A DNA stretch of 64,000 bases from Thinopyrum elongatum (Eukaryota; Streptophyta; Magnoliopsida; Poales; Poaceae): contig CM022298.1 of NCBI GenBank assembly GCA_011799875.1, positions 264,299,757 through 264,363,756 on the forward strand, in the 5' to 3' direction. Below, one piece after another: positions 47,662-57,174 of the stretch (its first letter is position 1; each line of letters opens with the position of its first letter). The notes beneath the pieces were generated by a model, which saw nothing but the letters and a program-made list of their open reading frames with translations, ran no database searches and had not been told where the DNA came from. Both the position numbers and the translations under genes were made by a program.

Positions 47662-48306
47662 TCGTGAGGGAAACTTCGGTGGACCACTCTGGCAAGAGCG
47701 CGGCCGCAGCCACCATGCGTGTGCTAACAAGCTGGGTTAGCGCGATCGCAATCTACGACCGGGCGGCCAAGGCAGCCCAAACGGCCGCTGTTGCTGCTTA
47801 GATGGCGGCAGCAACATCTTTGTCGGGGATAGCAACTGGTGAGAGCGGCAAAGTAGTTGTCCATTCTGCAGCGGCGGCCTTAACCCCTGATGGAGGCCGC
47901 CCACGACAATGTTGAGGCTGCTCACGCCCAGCTTGTGGTGGTCACCGCACAAATCGAACGAAGCTTCTCCGACAACGGTCGGCAACCCATGGCCAAAGAG
48001 TTGGCAATCACCAAGAGCGTTCGAGCAGCCGTCCGTTCCTTAGCGGCATACCTTGCCATGATGGAGCCCATCCAAGCCTAGATCATGGCCACCCATGCCC
48101 AGCTCGTGGCGGCCTTTTCCAAAGACATGGCAGACGTGGATGGCGAGATGCTTGTCGAGTATGGTGTGATGGATGCCATGTAGCCCCTTCCCTAGGAGAT
48201 CCTCGGGCGCGAGCTGGACATGGAGGAGGCGGCAGAGATCGACGAGCGACAGCTGGAGCAGTACTCTTTGTTTAATTTAGAGCACCGGTCTTTAATTTGT
48301 TAGAGT
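47662..48306 (+). pseudogene. Ala-rich coding remnant
   Basis: Frames here give Ala-rich, helical peptides: EAAHDNVEAAHAQLVVVTAQ and VRAAVRSLAAYLAMMEPIQ, then MATHAQLVAAFSKDMADVDG and MEEAAEIDERQLEQYSLFNL, interrupted by TAG codons near 47799, 48079, 48181 and 48195. The stops recur in an otherwise steady frame, so this is a decayed gene, not chance. No family recognised; style and composition resemble the ORF at 48871-49296. Confidence 0.4.
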
Positions 48307-48550
48307 AATATTTAGGTTAGCTAGCTCTTTTTAATTGCTAAACTTCCTCGATTAAAAAGTCTGGGTGTGCTGTAGGCTCCTTTGTGTACCCAAATTATGC
48401 AATGACGTGGATGACCACTGTAACCAGGGAAATTCGGACCAAAATTTGCACACTCAAACTCATCACACATGGGGTAAGCTATATGAATCGTTTGTGATGT
48501 TCACATATCGTACACAATGCTGAATAAGAGACCGTGTCTAATGACACTTT
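48307..48550. other. Spacer with CACTA-like subterminal word
   Basis: CATCACACATGGGGTAAG and ATCGTTTGTGATGTTCACAT (48461-48508) resemble the TTTGTGATG words of the subterminal arrays. No gene. Confidence 0.4.
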
Positions 48551-48760
48551 GTGCGCCAGTTTTTTCGCTGCACCAAGCCAAATTTTTTGGCTTCCGCGGA
48601 TATATCTACCTCCCCGACCCCTCCCCCTTACCAAAGGCCACATTTCCCCTGTTTCCGCCTTCCTTTCCAAGTTCAAACCTTCACTCAATGCTTGCAGCGC
48701 CGCCTCCTCGCCGACGACCCTCCTTCACGCTGCTCGGCCTTGTCGATCCAGGCAGGTAAT
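48551..48760 (+). promoter_or_regulatory. Probable 5' exon or promoter region of the acidic-tailed ORF
   Basis: C-rich, leader-like sequence (GGATATATCTACC at 48599, then CCCCGACCCCTCCCCC) ends at CCAGGCAG|GTAATC, a good splice donor (48755). An acceptor-like GCACGCAG lies at 48881-48888. Joining them keeps one frame open, but no ATG is evident in it. Confidence 0.3.
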
Positions 48761-48870
48761 CCACACCCAACACCCATCCTCCTCCTCCTTTTACATCCCA
48801 CATGCCCCTACCACTGACGCGACACCTTCCACCCAAATAACCGACCCCTACCCCAAATAAGCACCACCTT

Positions 48871-49296
48871 AAGCCATGGTGCACGCAGTATAGCCAGGAG
48901 CTCAAGGAGCATTTGGCAGCAGAGAAGCAAATTGCTGCTGCACGCGCGGATGAGGTTGTGATGTCTGCCATTCGTGCCGACCCCCATATCTTGGAGGAGC
49001 ACCTCGCCGTCGAGGCCACCATCGACACCTCACGTGCCAACGCCATGATGCGGTTGGCTGCTTTAAACGATAGTTCGTGGCGTTTTCTTGAGGCCACCAT
49101 CGGTGCCTTCGACGAAGACTACGAGGTGTTTTCTCAGCGTGCCCGTGCTTACGTCAACTCGAGAGCCAGCAGCTTGGTGCCCGGAGCGGCTCAGGCAACT
49201 CACCACTACGAGGAGGGCATGCACGATGTGGAGGCATCACCCTCTTCCATGTCCAAGAAGCCAATCATCATCGATATCTCCGACGATGAGGAGTAG
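48871..49296 (+). CDS. Hypothetical protein with acidic tail, within CACTA
   Basis: An open frame of up to 141 codons to TAG at 49294; no ATG near its start, so the true start is upstream or spliced (acceptor at 48888). Segments: SQELKEHLAAEKQIAAARAD, EATIDTSRANAMMRLAALND, FDEDYEVFSQRARAYVN, then basic SKKP and the acidic end IIIDISDDEE. Mostly charged helix; the last part resembles a short acidic interaction motif. No known domain. It precedes the B3 gene by about 1 kb on the same strand and may share its transcript. Confidence 0.45.
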   Translation, partial: KPWCTQYSQELKEHLAAEKQIAAARADEVVMSAIRADPHILEEHLAVEATIDTSRANAMMRLAALNDSSWRFLEATIGAFDEDYEVFSQRARAYVNSRASSLVPGAAQATHHYEEGMHDVEASPSSMSKKPIIIDISDDEE

Positions 49297-49473
49297 CGTG
49301 TCTTATTAGCTCACTATAAGGACCTATGTTCAGTTAGCTAGCTATGCCGGTTAAGCATGCTCGGTTTACCCATTGCATTTGCTGCTCCTGCCTTTCCTTA
49401 ACAAATTCTAGTGAATTGTCCTATGTACTTTTACCATGCAATCTGTTCCTCTAGTGTATATGTTCTATATGTC

Positions 49474-50200
49474 GTGCAATGTGGTGCTCACTTATTAACT
49501 GTTTGGTTAATTTGTTGTCGTGTTCAGTTAACTGTTTGGTTCAATTCTGCAATGTGATATTCAATTCTTCTGGGTGCAATTTTGTATTGTCTTCCATGTG
49601 AGAAATAAATCAAATTTGGTTGTACAAAATACATGAGAAACAAATACAATTGCTATATTTCCATGTTGTCAAGCATGCTTGGTTTGGTTAACTGTCTGAT
49701 CTTCTAGTATGTTATATATTGTGCAATGTGGTGCCCAGTTAATGTTTGGCTCATTTGTTGTGGTGTTTAGTTAACTGTTTTGTTAAATTATACAATGCGA
49801 TGTTCAACTGTTGTGGGTGCATTTTTTTATTGTCTACCATGTGAGAAATAAATCGAATTTGGCTGTAGTAAATACATGAGAAACAAATACAATTGCTATA
49901 TTTCCAAGTTGTTAAGCATGCTTGGTTTGGTTAACTGTCTGATCTTCTATTAGGAGTATGTTATATTGTGCAATGTGGTGCTCACTTAATGTTTGGTTCA
50001 TTTGTCGTGGTGTTTAGTTAACTGCTTGATTTAATTCTGCAATGCGATGTCCAATTGTTGTGGGTACAATTTTGTATTGTTATGCTTGTGAGGAATAAAT
50101 TGAATTTGGCTACACTTAATACAAGAGAAACATATACAATTGCTATATTCCCTAGTTCTTAATCATGCTAGGTTTGGATAAATCGCTTTTCCATGTGGCT
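49474..50200 (+). repeat. Three tandem copies of a 247-bp repeat
   Basis: GTGCAATGTGGTG occurs at 49474, 49721 and 49968, exactly 247 bp apart each time. Each unit contains TTAACTG, TGAG(A/G)AATAAAT.(A/G)AATTTGG and ACAATTGCTATATT. It lies between the acidic ORF and the B3 exons, probably in an intron. Confidence 0.85.
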
Positions 50201-50317
50201 CGAATTAATCTGATGAATATGCAATGTGTTTATTTTTCATCAACATATTTTACTGATAGCATGCCAACCCTCACTTAACCTGATCACTAACTACCTTATA
50301 TGTGTTGCAGGCAACCA

Positions 50318-50965
50318 ATGGGAAGCACTGAGATTTACAATCGAGGTTTGCACATGCATGGTCCTTTGTCTAATAGCATAGTATTGTGCAATTGCAGGAA
50401 CCATTCTAATATTTAGGTTTTTAACAATTTGGTCATGCACATATAGGTCCTCCTGTGAGAGGTTTTGACCCACTGTTCGACCGTTTTTGCGTATGGGAAA
50501 ATGAGTTGTCCATGAATATCAGTCAAGTCAAGAAACTCAGAAAGATTGTTAGGATAAAGAAACTAGTGACAAAAAACAACAAGATCTTTGTATGCACAAT
50601 GAAGAAGACATCAGTTCACTACAGGATGGTACTAACTATTATACCTTGTCTTTTTTATTCCTTTGCGCCGTTTCAAATCTAGAGAAGATATTCATGCATA
50701 CCCTTGTTTTCAGGCCTTTCCAAAGCAGTTCACTGATGATTACCTCTCAAACCACCTGTATGGTCAGGAGGTGAGGAAGGTATTCATACAACACCCATGG
50801 TACAATATTGAAGTCTTCCTGAAGAGGACGAAGGATGGACGGTCAATTATCCACAGGCACTGGCCTAAACTTGCAAAGACCTTCAACATCAATGAAGGCT
50901 CAATATTCGTTTTCCGCTTCAGCAGTTTTCCAGATGAGATTCATCTGTCAATGTACCGTCTATGA
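50318..50965 (+). CDS. B3-domain protein, three exons, apparently intact
   Basis: Exons 50318-50345, 50447-50628 and 50714-50965, joined at GT-AG sites (CGAG|GTTTGC, CATATAG|GTCC, GGATG|GTACTA, TTTTCAG|GCC) with phases that fit, give 153 residues ending ..HLSMYRL. Residues 57-153 look like a B3 DNA-binding domain: NKIFVCTMKKTSVHYRMAF, FPKQFTDDYLSNHLYGQEVR, then HRHWPKLAKTFNINEGSIFV and FRFSSFP. B3 proteins are plant nuclear transcription factors. A further upstream non-coding exon is implied by the acceptor at 50310. Only one B3 domain, short for the family. It lies inside the CACTA, so it may be a captured or element-spread copy. Confidence 0.65.
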
Positions 50966-51524
50966 TGCTAATTTTGAAAGGTCATAGATGTTGCATGTGA
51001 AACTTGGTGCTGGTGTAGTTGTGTAATGGGGTAGCTAGCTATATGCCTATATGGTGTAACTGAGTGCTTAAGCTATATGATGTTGTACTCTGATGTATTT
51101 CAATTATGAAATCTTGTTTCCGTAATATGAAAATGAAATATATTGTGTGCTTAATATGAAATGTCAATTTGATTAATAAATGGATTATTAATAATAGGCC
51201 AATTAGCTTGCTAATTGGGTTTTTCTATTCCAAATGGTTATTAAGAAAACACTATGGGCGATGACCTCAGACAATGCACATAGTTTCTAGGAAGAAAACA
51301 TGTTGTATCAATGAACAATCACACATGACTTCCTCTTGAAAATTGTTTGCGTTAGGCCACCTTGCACAAACGTTTTCCACATAAAAAGTGTGTGTGATGG
51401 ATAGCCTATGCCACACAGTTTCTTCTACACACCGTATGTGATGCATTCAATAACGCAAACGATAAAATTGTTAATATCATCTGCAATGGCAACACTATCA
51501 TAGATGATTTGATGGGGAAAATTG
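50966..51524. other. 3' flank of the B3 gene
   Basis: AT-rich 3' UTR-like sequence, with TGTGTGTGATGG and GTTTGCGTTAGG words from about 51340 that begin the subterminal region. No gene. Confidence 0.45.
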
Positions 51525-51760
51525 TGTGTGATGTAGGTTTGAACAGAAATGTTTGTCTAGGATTCATCGTGTGGGATGTATATACGAACGGAAATGTTCT
51601 TCTTGGATTGACTGTGTGGGATGTACATACAAACGGAAACGTATTACGTTTATTGACTGTGTGCGATGTACATACATAGGGAAACGTTTCTCTGGTATTC
51701 ACTATGTGGGATGTACTTACGAACGGAAATGATTGGGCCTGTATAATTGTATGCGATGGC
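51525..51760 (+). repeat. CACTA right subterminal repeats (~45 bp x 5)
   Basis: GTGTG(G/C/T)GATGTA recurs at about 51525, 51569, 51613, 51659 and 51704, each followed by .ACGAACGGAAA(T/C)G. Between the array and the end (51873-51895) is an inverted repeat GCGACGG/CCGTCGC with a 9-nt loop. Confidence 0.7.
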
Positions 51761-51941
51761 TAGCCCGATCGCACACGAGCTCATTTTGTGCAGCGTGTGT
51801 GACCGAAGGGCCTATCCTTGATGGCTTCTGGGTCGTGTGGGAAGGACCCCCCCTATCGCCCACACTCACTAGGCGACGGTTGAAAATGCCGTCGCAGAAA
51901 GGGGTTAAAAACCATTTGTATAGCAGCTCGTTGTACCAGTG

Positions 51942-52177
51942 ATTGTTTAGCACTTCCTGTATGCTTGTGTTCTTGATCTATAATCCAATGGTGTGGTGAA
52001 GCTGGCCGCTCCTACACAATGCCATTTCCTGCCTTGTCTGAACTATGAACAATGCCTATGATGTTAATGCTATTTTAAACTATGTCTCTTTATTTGCCAC
52101 TAAGAAATGTGATCAATTGATAGCACTAATGCTTATATGTGCAAAACCTGTTATCTGTCTACTTGTTTCTCTTTCAG
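51942..52177 (+). repeat. ~200-bp direct repeat, right copy, and intron acceptor
   Basis: 51942-52140 matches 7826-8032. The run ends in TTGTTTCTCTTTCAG, a strong 3' splice site (52177). Confidence 0.65.
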
Positions 52178-52534
52178 GGTAATATCGCTGACGCTAGGAA
52201 GAACTGCCACAATGATATTGAGGCGAACCCATTGCTTGTCCCTCTAACATATGTTGCAGGGCAGAAGGCAACATCTTGGGGATAGCGATACAACCCCAAA
52301 GTCATGTCTTGATGTAGTGTCAAAGTTACTCGCTAATAGTAGTGACACAAGCTTGATGAAGTCACCGCCTAAATCTGTTCGACTTCTTCCATCTCAAATT
52401 CAAGCAGAAATACATGCTTCAGCTCAACTCCGACTGGAACTCCAATCTCTATGCAAGATTAATCAGAAGTATAGGACATCTATTGATGCTATGCAGCTTG
52501 AGTTGGTGGATATAAGCGTCAAACAAGCGCAGTC
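52178..52534 (+). pseudogene. Exon(s) of the split gene, cut by G3
   Basis: After the acceptor: GNIADARKNCHNDIEANPLL, then, after a possible mini-intron or frameshift near 52258, LANSSDTSLMKSPPKSVRLL, PSQIQAEIHASAQLRLELQS and AMQLELVDISVKQAQ. The end is a heptad-like coiled coil, as in the tails of several plant transposase-associated (Ptta/En/Spm-type) proteins. That family is only a guess. G3 begins right after the codons for KQAQ; CAGTC (52530-52534) is its left target-site candidate. Confidence 0.4.
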
Positions 52535-54129
52535 TGATACATCTCCAAAGTATCTATAATTTTTGCCTGTTCCATGTTGTTATATTATCATTCCTGGATG
52601 TTTTACAATCATTTTATAGCAAATTTATATCATTTTTTGGGACTAACCTATTAACATAGTGCCCAGTGCCAGTTGCTGTTTTTTGCTTGTTTTTTACTTC
52701 GTAGAAAATCAATACCAAACGGAATCCAAACACAACAAAACGTTTTGGAGAATTCTTCTGGACCAGAAGACACCTGTGGGGCCAAAGAAGTACCAGAGGG
52801 GGGCTTCAAGGGGAGCACAACCCACCAGGGCGCCCCTGGGGGCCCAGGCATGCCCAGGTGGGTTGTGCCCACCTCGGTGGCCTCCCGCACTGCCTCTTCG
52901 CCCTATAAATACCCAAATATTCCAAAAACCCTAAGGGAGTCGACGAAACACAATTCCAGCCACCGCAAGTTCCAGAACCACGAGATCCAATCTAGACACC
53001 ATCACGGAGGGGTTCATCATCCTCATTGGTGCCTCTTTGATGATGCATGAGTAGTTCATTGTAGACCTACGGGTCCGTAGGCAGTAGCTAGATGGCTTCT
53101 TCTCTCTTTTTGATTCTCAATACAATGGTCTCTTCGAGATCTATTTGATGTAACTCTTTTTGCGGTGTGTTTGTTGGGATCCGATGAACTTTGAGTTTAT
53201 GATCAGATCTATATCCATGAAAGTTATTTGAGTTCTTTGATCTCTTTTATGCATGATTACTTATAGCCTCGTATTTCCTCTTCGAATCTTTGGTTTAGTT
53301 AGGCCGAGTAGATCGATTTTTCTTAACATGGGAAGAGGTGCTTTGTGATGGTTTCGATCATGTGGTGTTCTTTCCGAGTGACAGAAGGGGCAGCAAGACA
53401 TGCATGTATCATTGCTATTAAGGATAACAAGATGGGTGCTATTCCTACATGAATAGATCTTGTCTACATCATGTCATTATTCTTATTGCATTACTCTGTT
53501 TCTCCATGAACTTAATACACTAGATGCATGCTGGATAGCGATCGATGTGTGGAGTAATAGTAGTAGATGCAGGCAGGAGTCGGTCTACTAATCTTGGACG
53601 TGATGCCTATATAATGATCATTTCCTAGATATCGTCATAATTATTTGTGATTCTATCAATTGCCCAACAGTAATTTGTTTACCCATCGTATGCTATTTCT
53701 TGAGAGAAGCCACTAGTGAAATCTATGGCCCCTTGGTCTATTCTTTACAATATTTGCTTTCTGATCTATTTTTATTCGCTTTTATTTTCATATCTATTAT
53801 TCCAAAAACCCAAAAATACCTTGCTGCACTTTTTTGCTTATTATTTTATTTTGCGTTTTATCGAGATCTATTTATCCAATCTATCACAATTTTTATCCCG
53901 TCAACGTGCAAATTTCTGGCACCATTACCCATAGAGGGATTGACAACCCCTCCTACTCGTCGGGTTGCAAGTATTTGTTATTTGTGTGCAGGTACCATTT
54001 ACATAGTGTTGCTTGGTTCTCCTACTAGATTGATACCTTGGTTTCATAACTGAGGGAAATACCTACCGTAGCTGTGCTGCATCATGCCTTCCTCTTTGGG
54101 GAAATACCGACGTATTTCAAGCGACATCA
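52535..54129 (+). repeat. 5' LTR of G3
   Basis: 1595 bp, TGATACATCTCCAAAG...AAGCGACATCA. TATAAATA at 52904-52911 is the probable promoter. Open frames in it are not genes. Confidence 0.88.
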
Positions 54130-54140
54130 AAAGGAATTTT

Positions 54141-54158
54141 TGGCGCTGTTGCCGGGGA
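54141..54158 (+). other. PBS-like tract of G3
   Basis: TGGCGCTGTTGCCGGGGA, 11 bp inside the LTR end. Confidence 0.6.
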
Positions 54159-54381
54159 GACATCATCAACTTTTATCAGGTTCCTAATCACAAATATCAT
54201 CTCCTTGCAATTTACATTATTTTCCATTTGCCTCTCATTTTCATCTCCCCCACTTCACAAAAAATTTCCTTTTATTTGCCTTCTTTTTTCATTTGCCTTT
54301 TTCTCGTTCGATCTTTTGTTTGCTTGTCTTGCCATGTGCCTTCTATATGCTTGCATCTTAGCTTGCTAAAAATCTATTGAT

Positions 54382-54717
54382 ATGGATCCCCATCCACTTG
54401 CTAATCTTTTTAGAAGATCCAATCATGATGAACCAATTGCTAGTGAGTTGAGTGCACTAGATTATCTTTATGAAGTTTTGCTTGAGATTCGTGAATCTTA
54501 AAATTATGATGAAGAAATTTATGAAGTGATTCGTGATAGCTCCTTGAATGAAAAGCATGATTGCAATGATTTTACTATAAATTCTATTAATGTCAATTGT
54601 GCTAATAATATGCAAAACCCCAAGCTTGGGGATGCTAATTTTGCTATGTCCACTACTTATTGCAATGATCATGATTGGGGTGATTCTTCTTATGATCTTG
54701 AAAATCTATTTAAGCCT
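54382..54717 (+). pseudogene. Gypsy ORF of unknown function in G3, N-terminal part, cut by G4
   Basis: It starts MDPHPLANLFRRSNHDEPIA, has one TAA after LLEIRES, and continues NEKHDCNDFTINSINVNCAN, NPKLGDANFAMS and DLENLFKP up to the G4 insertion. G4 carries the matching NDEHDCN..., YKLGDAMF and DEDDIFSPPSF at 56341-56470. The codons for KLGDA are part of the AAGCTTGGGGATGC word also used at the polypurine tract. No known domain. Confidence 0.55.
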
Positions 54718-55275
54718 TGATACGTCTCCAACGTATCTATAATTTATAAAGTATTCATGCCATGTTTACAACAATTTTTTATGGTTTTGGTATGATTTTA
54801 TTAGAACTAACTCGGACTGACGCTGTTTTCAGCAGAACTACCGTGGTGTTGTTTTTTGTGTAGAAATAAAAGTTCTCGGAATGAGCTGAAAATTTACAGT
54901 GATTTTTTATGGACCAAAAGAGACCCCGAAGCACCGGAGCTGGACCAGAAGAGTCCCGAGGAGACCACAAGCCAGGGGCGCCCTACCCCCCTGGGCGTGC
55001 CTCGAGGGCTTGTGGGCCCCTCGGGCACCTCCTTGACTTGTTTCCGACGCCAAAAATTCTTATAAATATAGAAACCTCCGAAAAGAACCCTAGATCAGAA
55101 GTTCCGCCGCTATAATCCTCTGTAGCCACAAAAAACCAATTGGGAGCCCGTTCCGGCACCGTTCCAAATGGGGAAACCATCATCGAAGGCCATCTTCATC
55201 ATCCCGGCGGTCTCCATGACGAGGAGGGAGTAGTTCACCCTCGGGGCTGAGGGTATGTACCAGTAGCTATGTGTT

Positions 55276-55311
<36 letters not shown>

Positions 55312-56089
55312 TTCTTGATTTGGCACGATCTTGATGTACCGCGAGCTTTGTTACTATAGTTGAATCATATGGTGTTTCTCCCCCTCTATCTTCTTGTGAT
55401 GAATTGAGTCTTGCTCTTTGAGGTTTCGTTATGTTGGATTGAATATTGGATTTGAGAACACTTGATGTATGTCTTGCGATGGGATATCTGTGGTGACAAT
55501 GGGATGTTCTATTGATTCACTTGATGTATGTTTTGGCACTCAACTCGTGGATTCCCGAGGTGACATTGGGGTAATCTATCCATTGGGGTTGATGCACGTT
55601 TACGTCCTATGTTCTCCGATAGAAACTTTGGAGTGATTCTTTGTTTCATGTTGATGGATTGTTATATTATCCAATTATGTTATCATTGTTGAGAGAATTT
55701 GCACTAGTAAAAGTATGAACCCTAGGCCTTCTTTTCAAGCATTGCAATACCATTTTTGCTCACTTTTGTTACTTGCTACCTTGCTATTTTTATATTTTCA
55801 GATTACAAAATCCTATATCTACTATCCATATTACACTTGTATCACCATCTCTTCGCCGAACTAGTGCACCTATACAATTTACCATTGTATTGGGTGTGTT
55901 GGGGACACAAGAGACTCTTTGTTATTTGGTTGCAGGGTTGTTTGAGAGGGACCATCTTCATCCTACGCCTCCCACGGATTGATAAACCTTAGGTCATCCA
56001 CTTGAGGGAAATTTGCTACTGTCCTACAAAACTCCACGCTTGGAGGCCCAACACGATTCTACAAGAAGAAGGTTGCGTTGTAGACATCA
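54718..56089 (+). repeat. 5' LTR of G4
   Basis: TGATACGTCTCC...GTAGACATCA. TATAAATA at 55061-55068 is the probable promoter; (TC)15 microsatellite at 55279-55308. Confidence 0.92.
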
Positions 56090-56099
56090 AGCTCTTTTC

Positions 56100-56117
56100 T
56101 GGCGCCGTTGCCGGGGA
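56100..56117 (+). other. PBS-like tract of G4
   Basis: TGGCGCCGTTGCCGGGGA, 10 bp inside the LTR end; the least mutated copy in the window. Confidence 0.65.
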
Positions 56118-56214
56118 GGTGAGTGCTTGAAGGTATATCTTTAGATATTGCAACTGAATCTTTTAGTTTCTTATTTTATCACTAGGTTGGTTCATAAAAG
56201 AAAACTACAAAAAA

Positions 56215-57174
56215 ATGGAATTGAGGTTGCCTCATATGCTTCATCTTTTTAATGTCTTCCGTCAAAATGATGGAAAGGAAAATTGTGCTCAATTGTTAGA
56301 AGAAGAATTGAATAAAATGTTTGGCATAAAATCTTTGAATGATGAGCATGATTGCAATGTTGTTAGTATGAATTCTTTGAAGATCCATGATGCTAAAGAT
56401 ATGCAAAGCTACAAGCTTGGGGATGCTATGTTTGATGAAGATGATATTTTTAGTCCCCCAAGTTTTGATAAGAAAATTTATTAAGATGATAGCATGCCTC
56501 CTATTTATGATGATTATATTGATGAAAGTGGGTTTGGAAGGGTGTCAACTCTAGGTACTTATGATCCCACTATTTTGGAGGGTGTTGGATCTTTTCACAA
56601 TATTGATAAAAGTGGATTGGGAGAGGTCATGACTTTATTTAATGATGATTCCACTATTTCGGAAGAGGTTCCAATTGATTATGAGAACAAAGTTGCTATC
56701 TATGATGATTATTGTGATGACATGTATGCTATAAAGAATAATGATAACCATGAAACTTGTCATCATGATTTTAATTTTCAATTGTATTATGCCTCACATG
56801 ATAGTTATTTTGTTGAATTTGCTCCCACTATTAGTGATGAGAAGAATTTTGGTTATGTGGAGAGTAACAAAATCTCTATGCTTGTGCATCATGAAAATAA
56901 TGCTTTATGTGATACTTATATTGTTGAATTCATTCATGATGCTACTGAAAATAATTATGAGAGAGGAACATATGCTTCTACATATTGCAAAAATATCAAG
57001 TTTCCTCTCTATGTGTTGAAAATCTTGAAGTTTTGCTTGTTTTGCCTTCCTATGCAAGTTGATTCTTGTTCCCATAAGTTGTTTGATCACAAAATCCCTA
57101 TGCATAGGAAGTGTGTTAGACTTAAATGTACTAGTCATATGGTTCATGATGCTCCCATTATGTTTCAATTTTGA
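56215..57174 (+). pseudogene. Gypsy ORF of unknown function in G4 (one stop)
   Basis: A single frame of about 319 codons is interrupted once, by TAA at 56482-56484. First part: ELRLPHMLHLFNVFRQND, NDEHDCNVVSMNSLKIHD, YKLGDAMFDEDDIF. Second part: ESGFGRVSTLGTYDPTILEG, GLGEVMTLFNDDSTISEEVP, many Asp/Tyr, and a Cys/His-containing end (HRKCVRLKC). Very acidic at first, basic at the end. Related frames are in G0 and G3. It occupies the place of gag, but has no recognisable capsid or zinc-knuckle motif. Function unknown. Confidence 0.6.

Larger units (their letters stand above)
8033..51941. mobile_element. CACTA (En/Spm) DNA transposon with captured genes
   Basis: The left end reads CACTACTGTAGGATGG and is preceded by ATT (8030-8032). 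The right end reads ...GTTGTACCAGTG, i.e. CACTGGTAC on the other strand, and is followed by ATT (51942-51944): a 3-bp target duplication as usual for this superfamily. Both ends carry arrays of short TGTG(C/G)GATG repeats, typical CACTA subterminal sequence. The terminal repeats match only over CACT and a few further bases, so one boundary may belong to a related element. No transposase recognised: a non-autonomous, gene-carrying copy. Without the nested G1 insertion it is about 13.1 kb. Confidence 0.6.
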
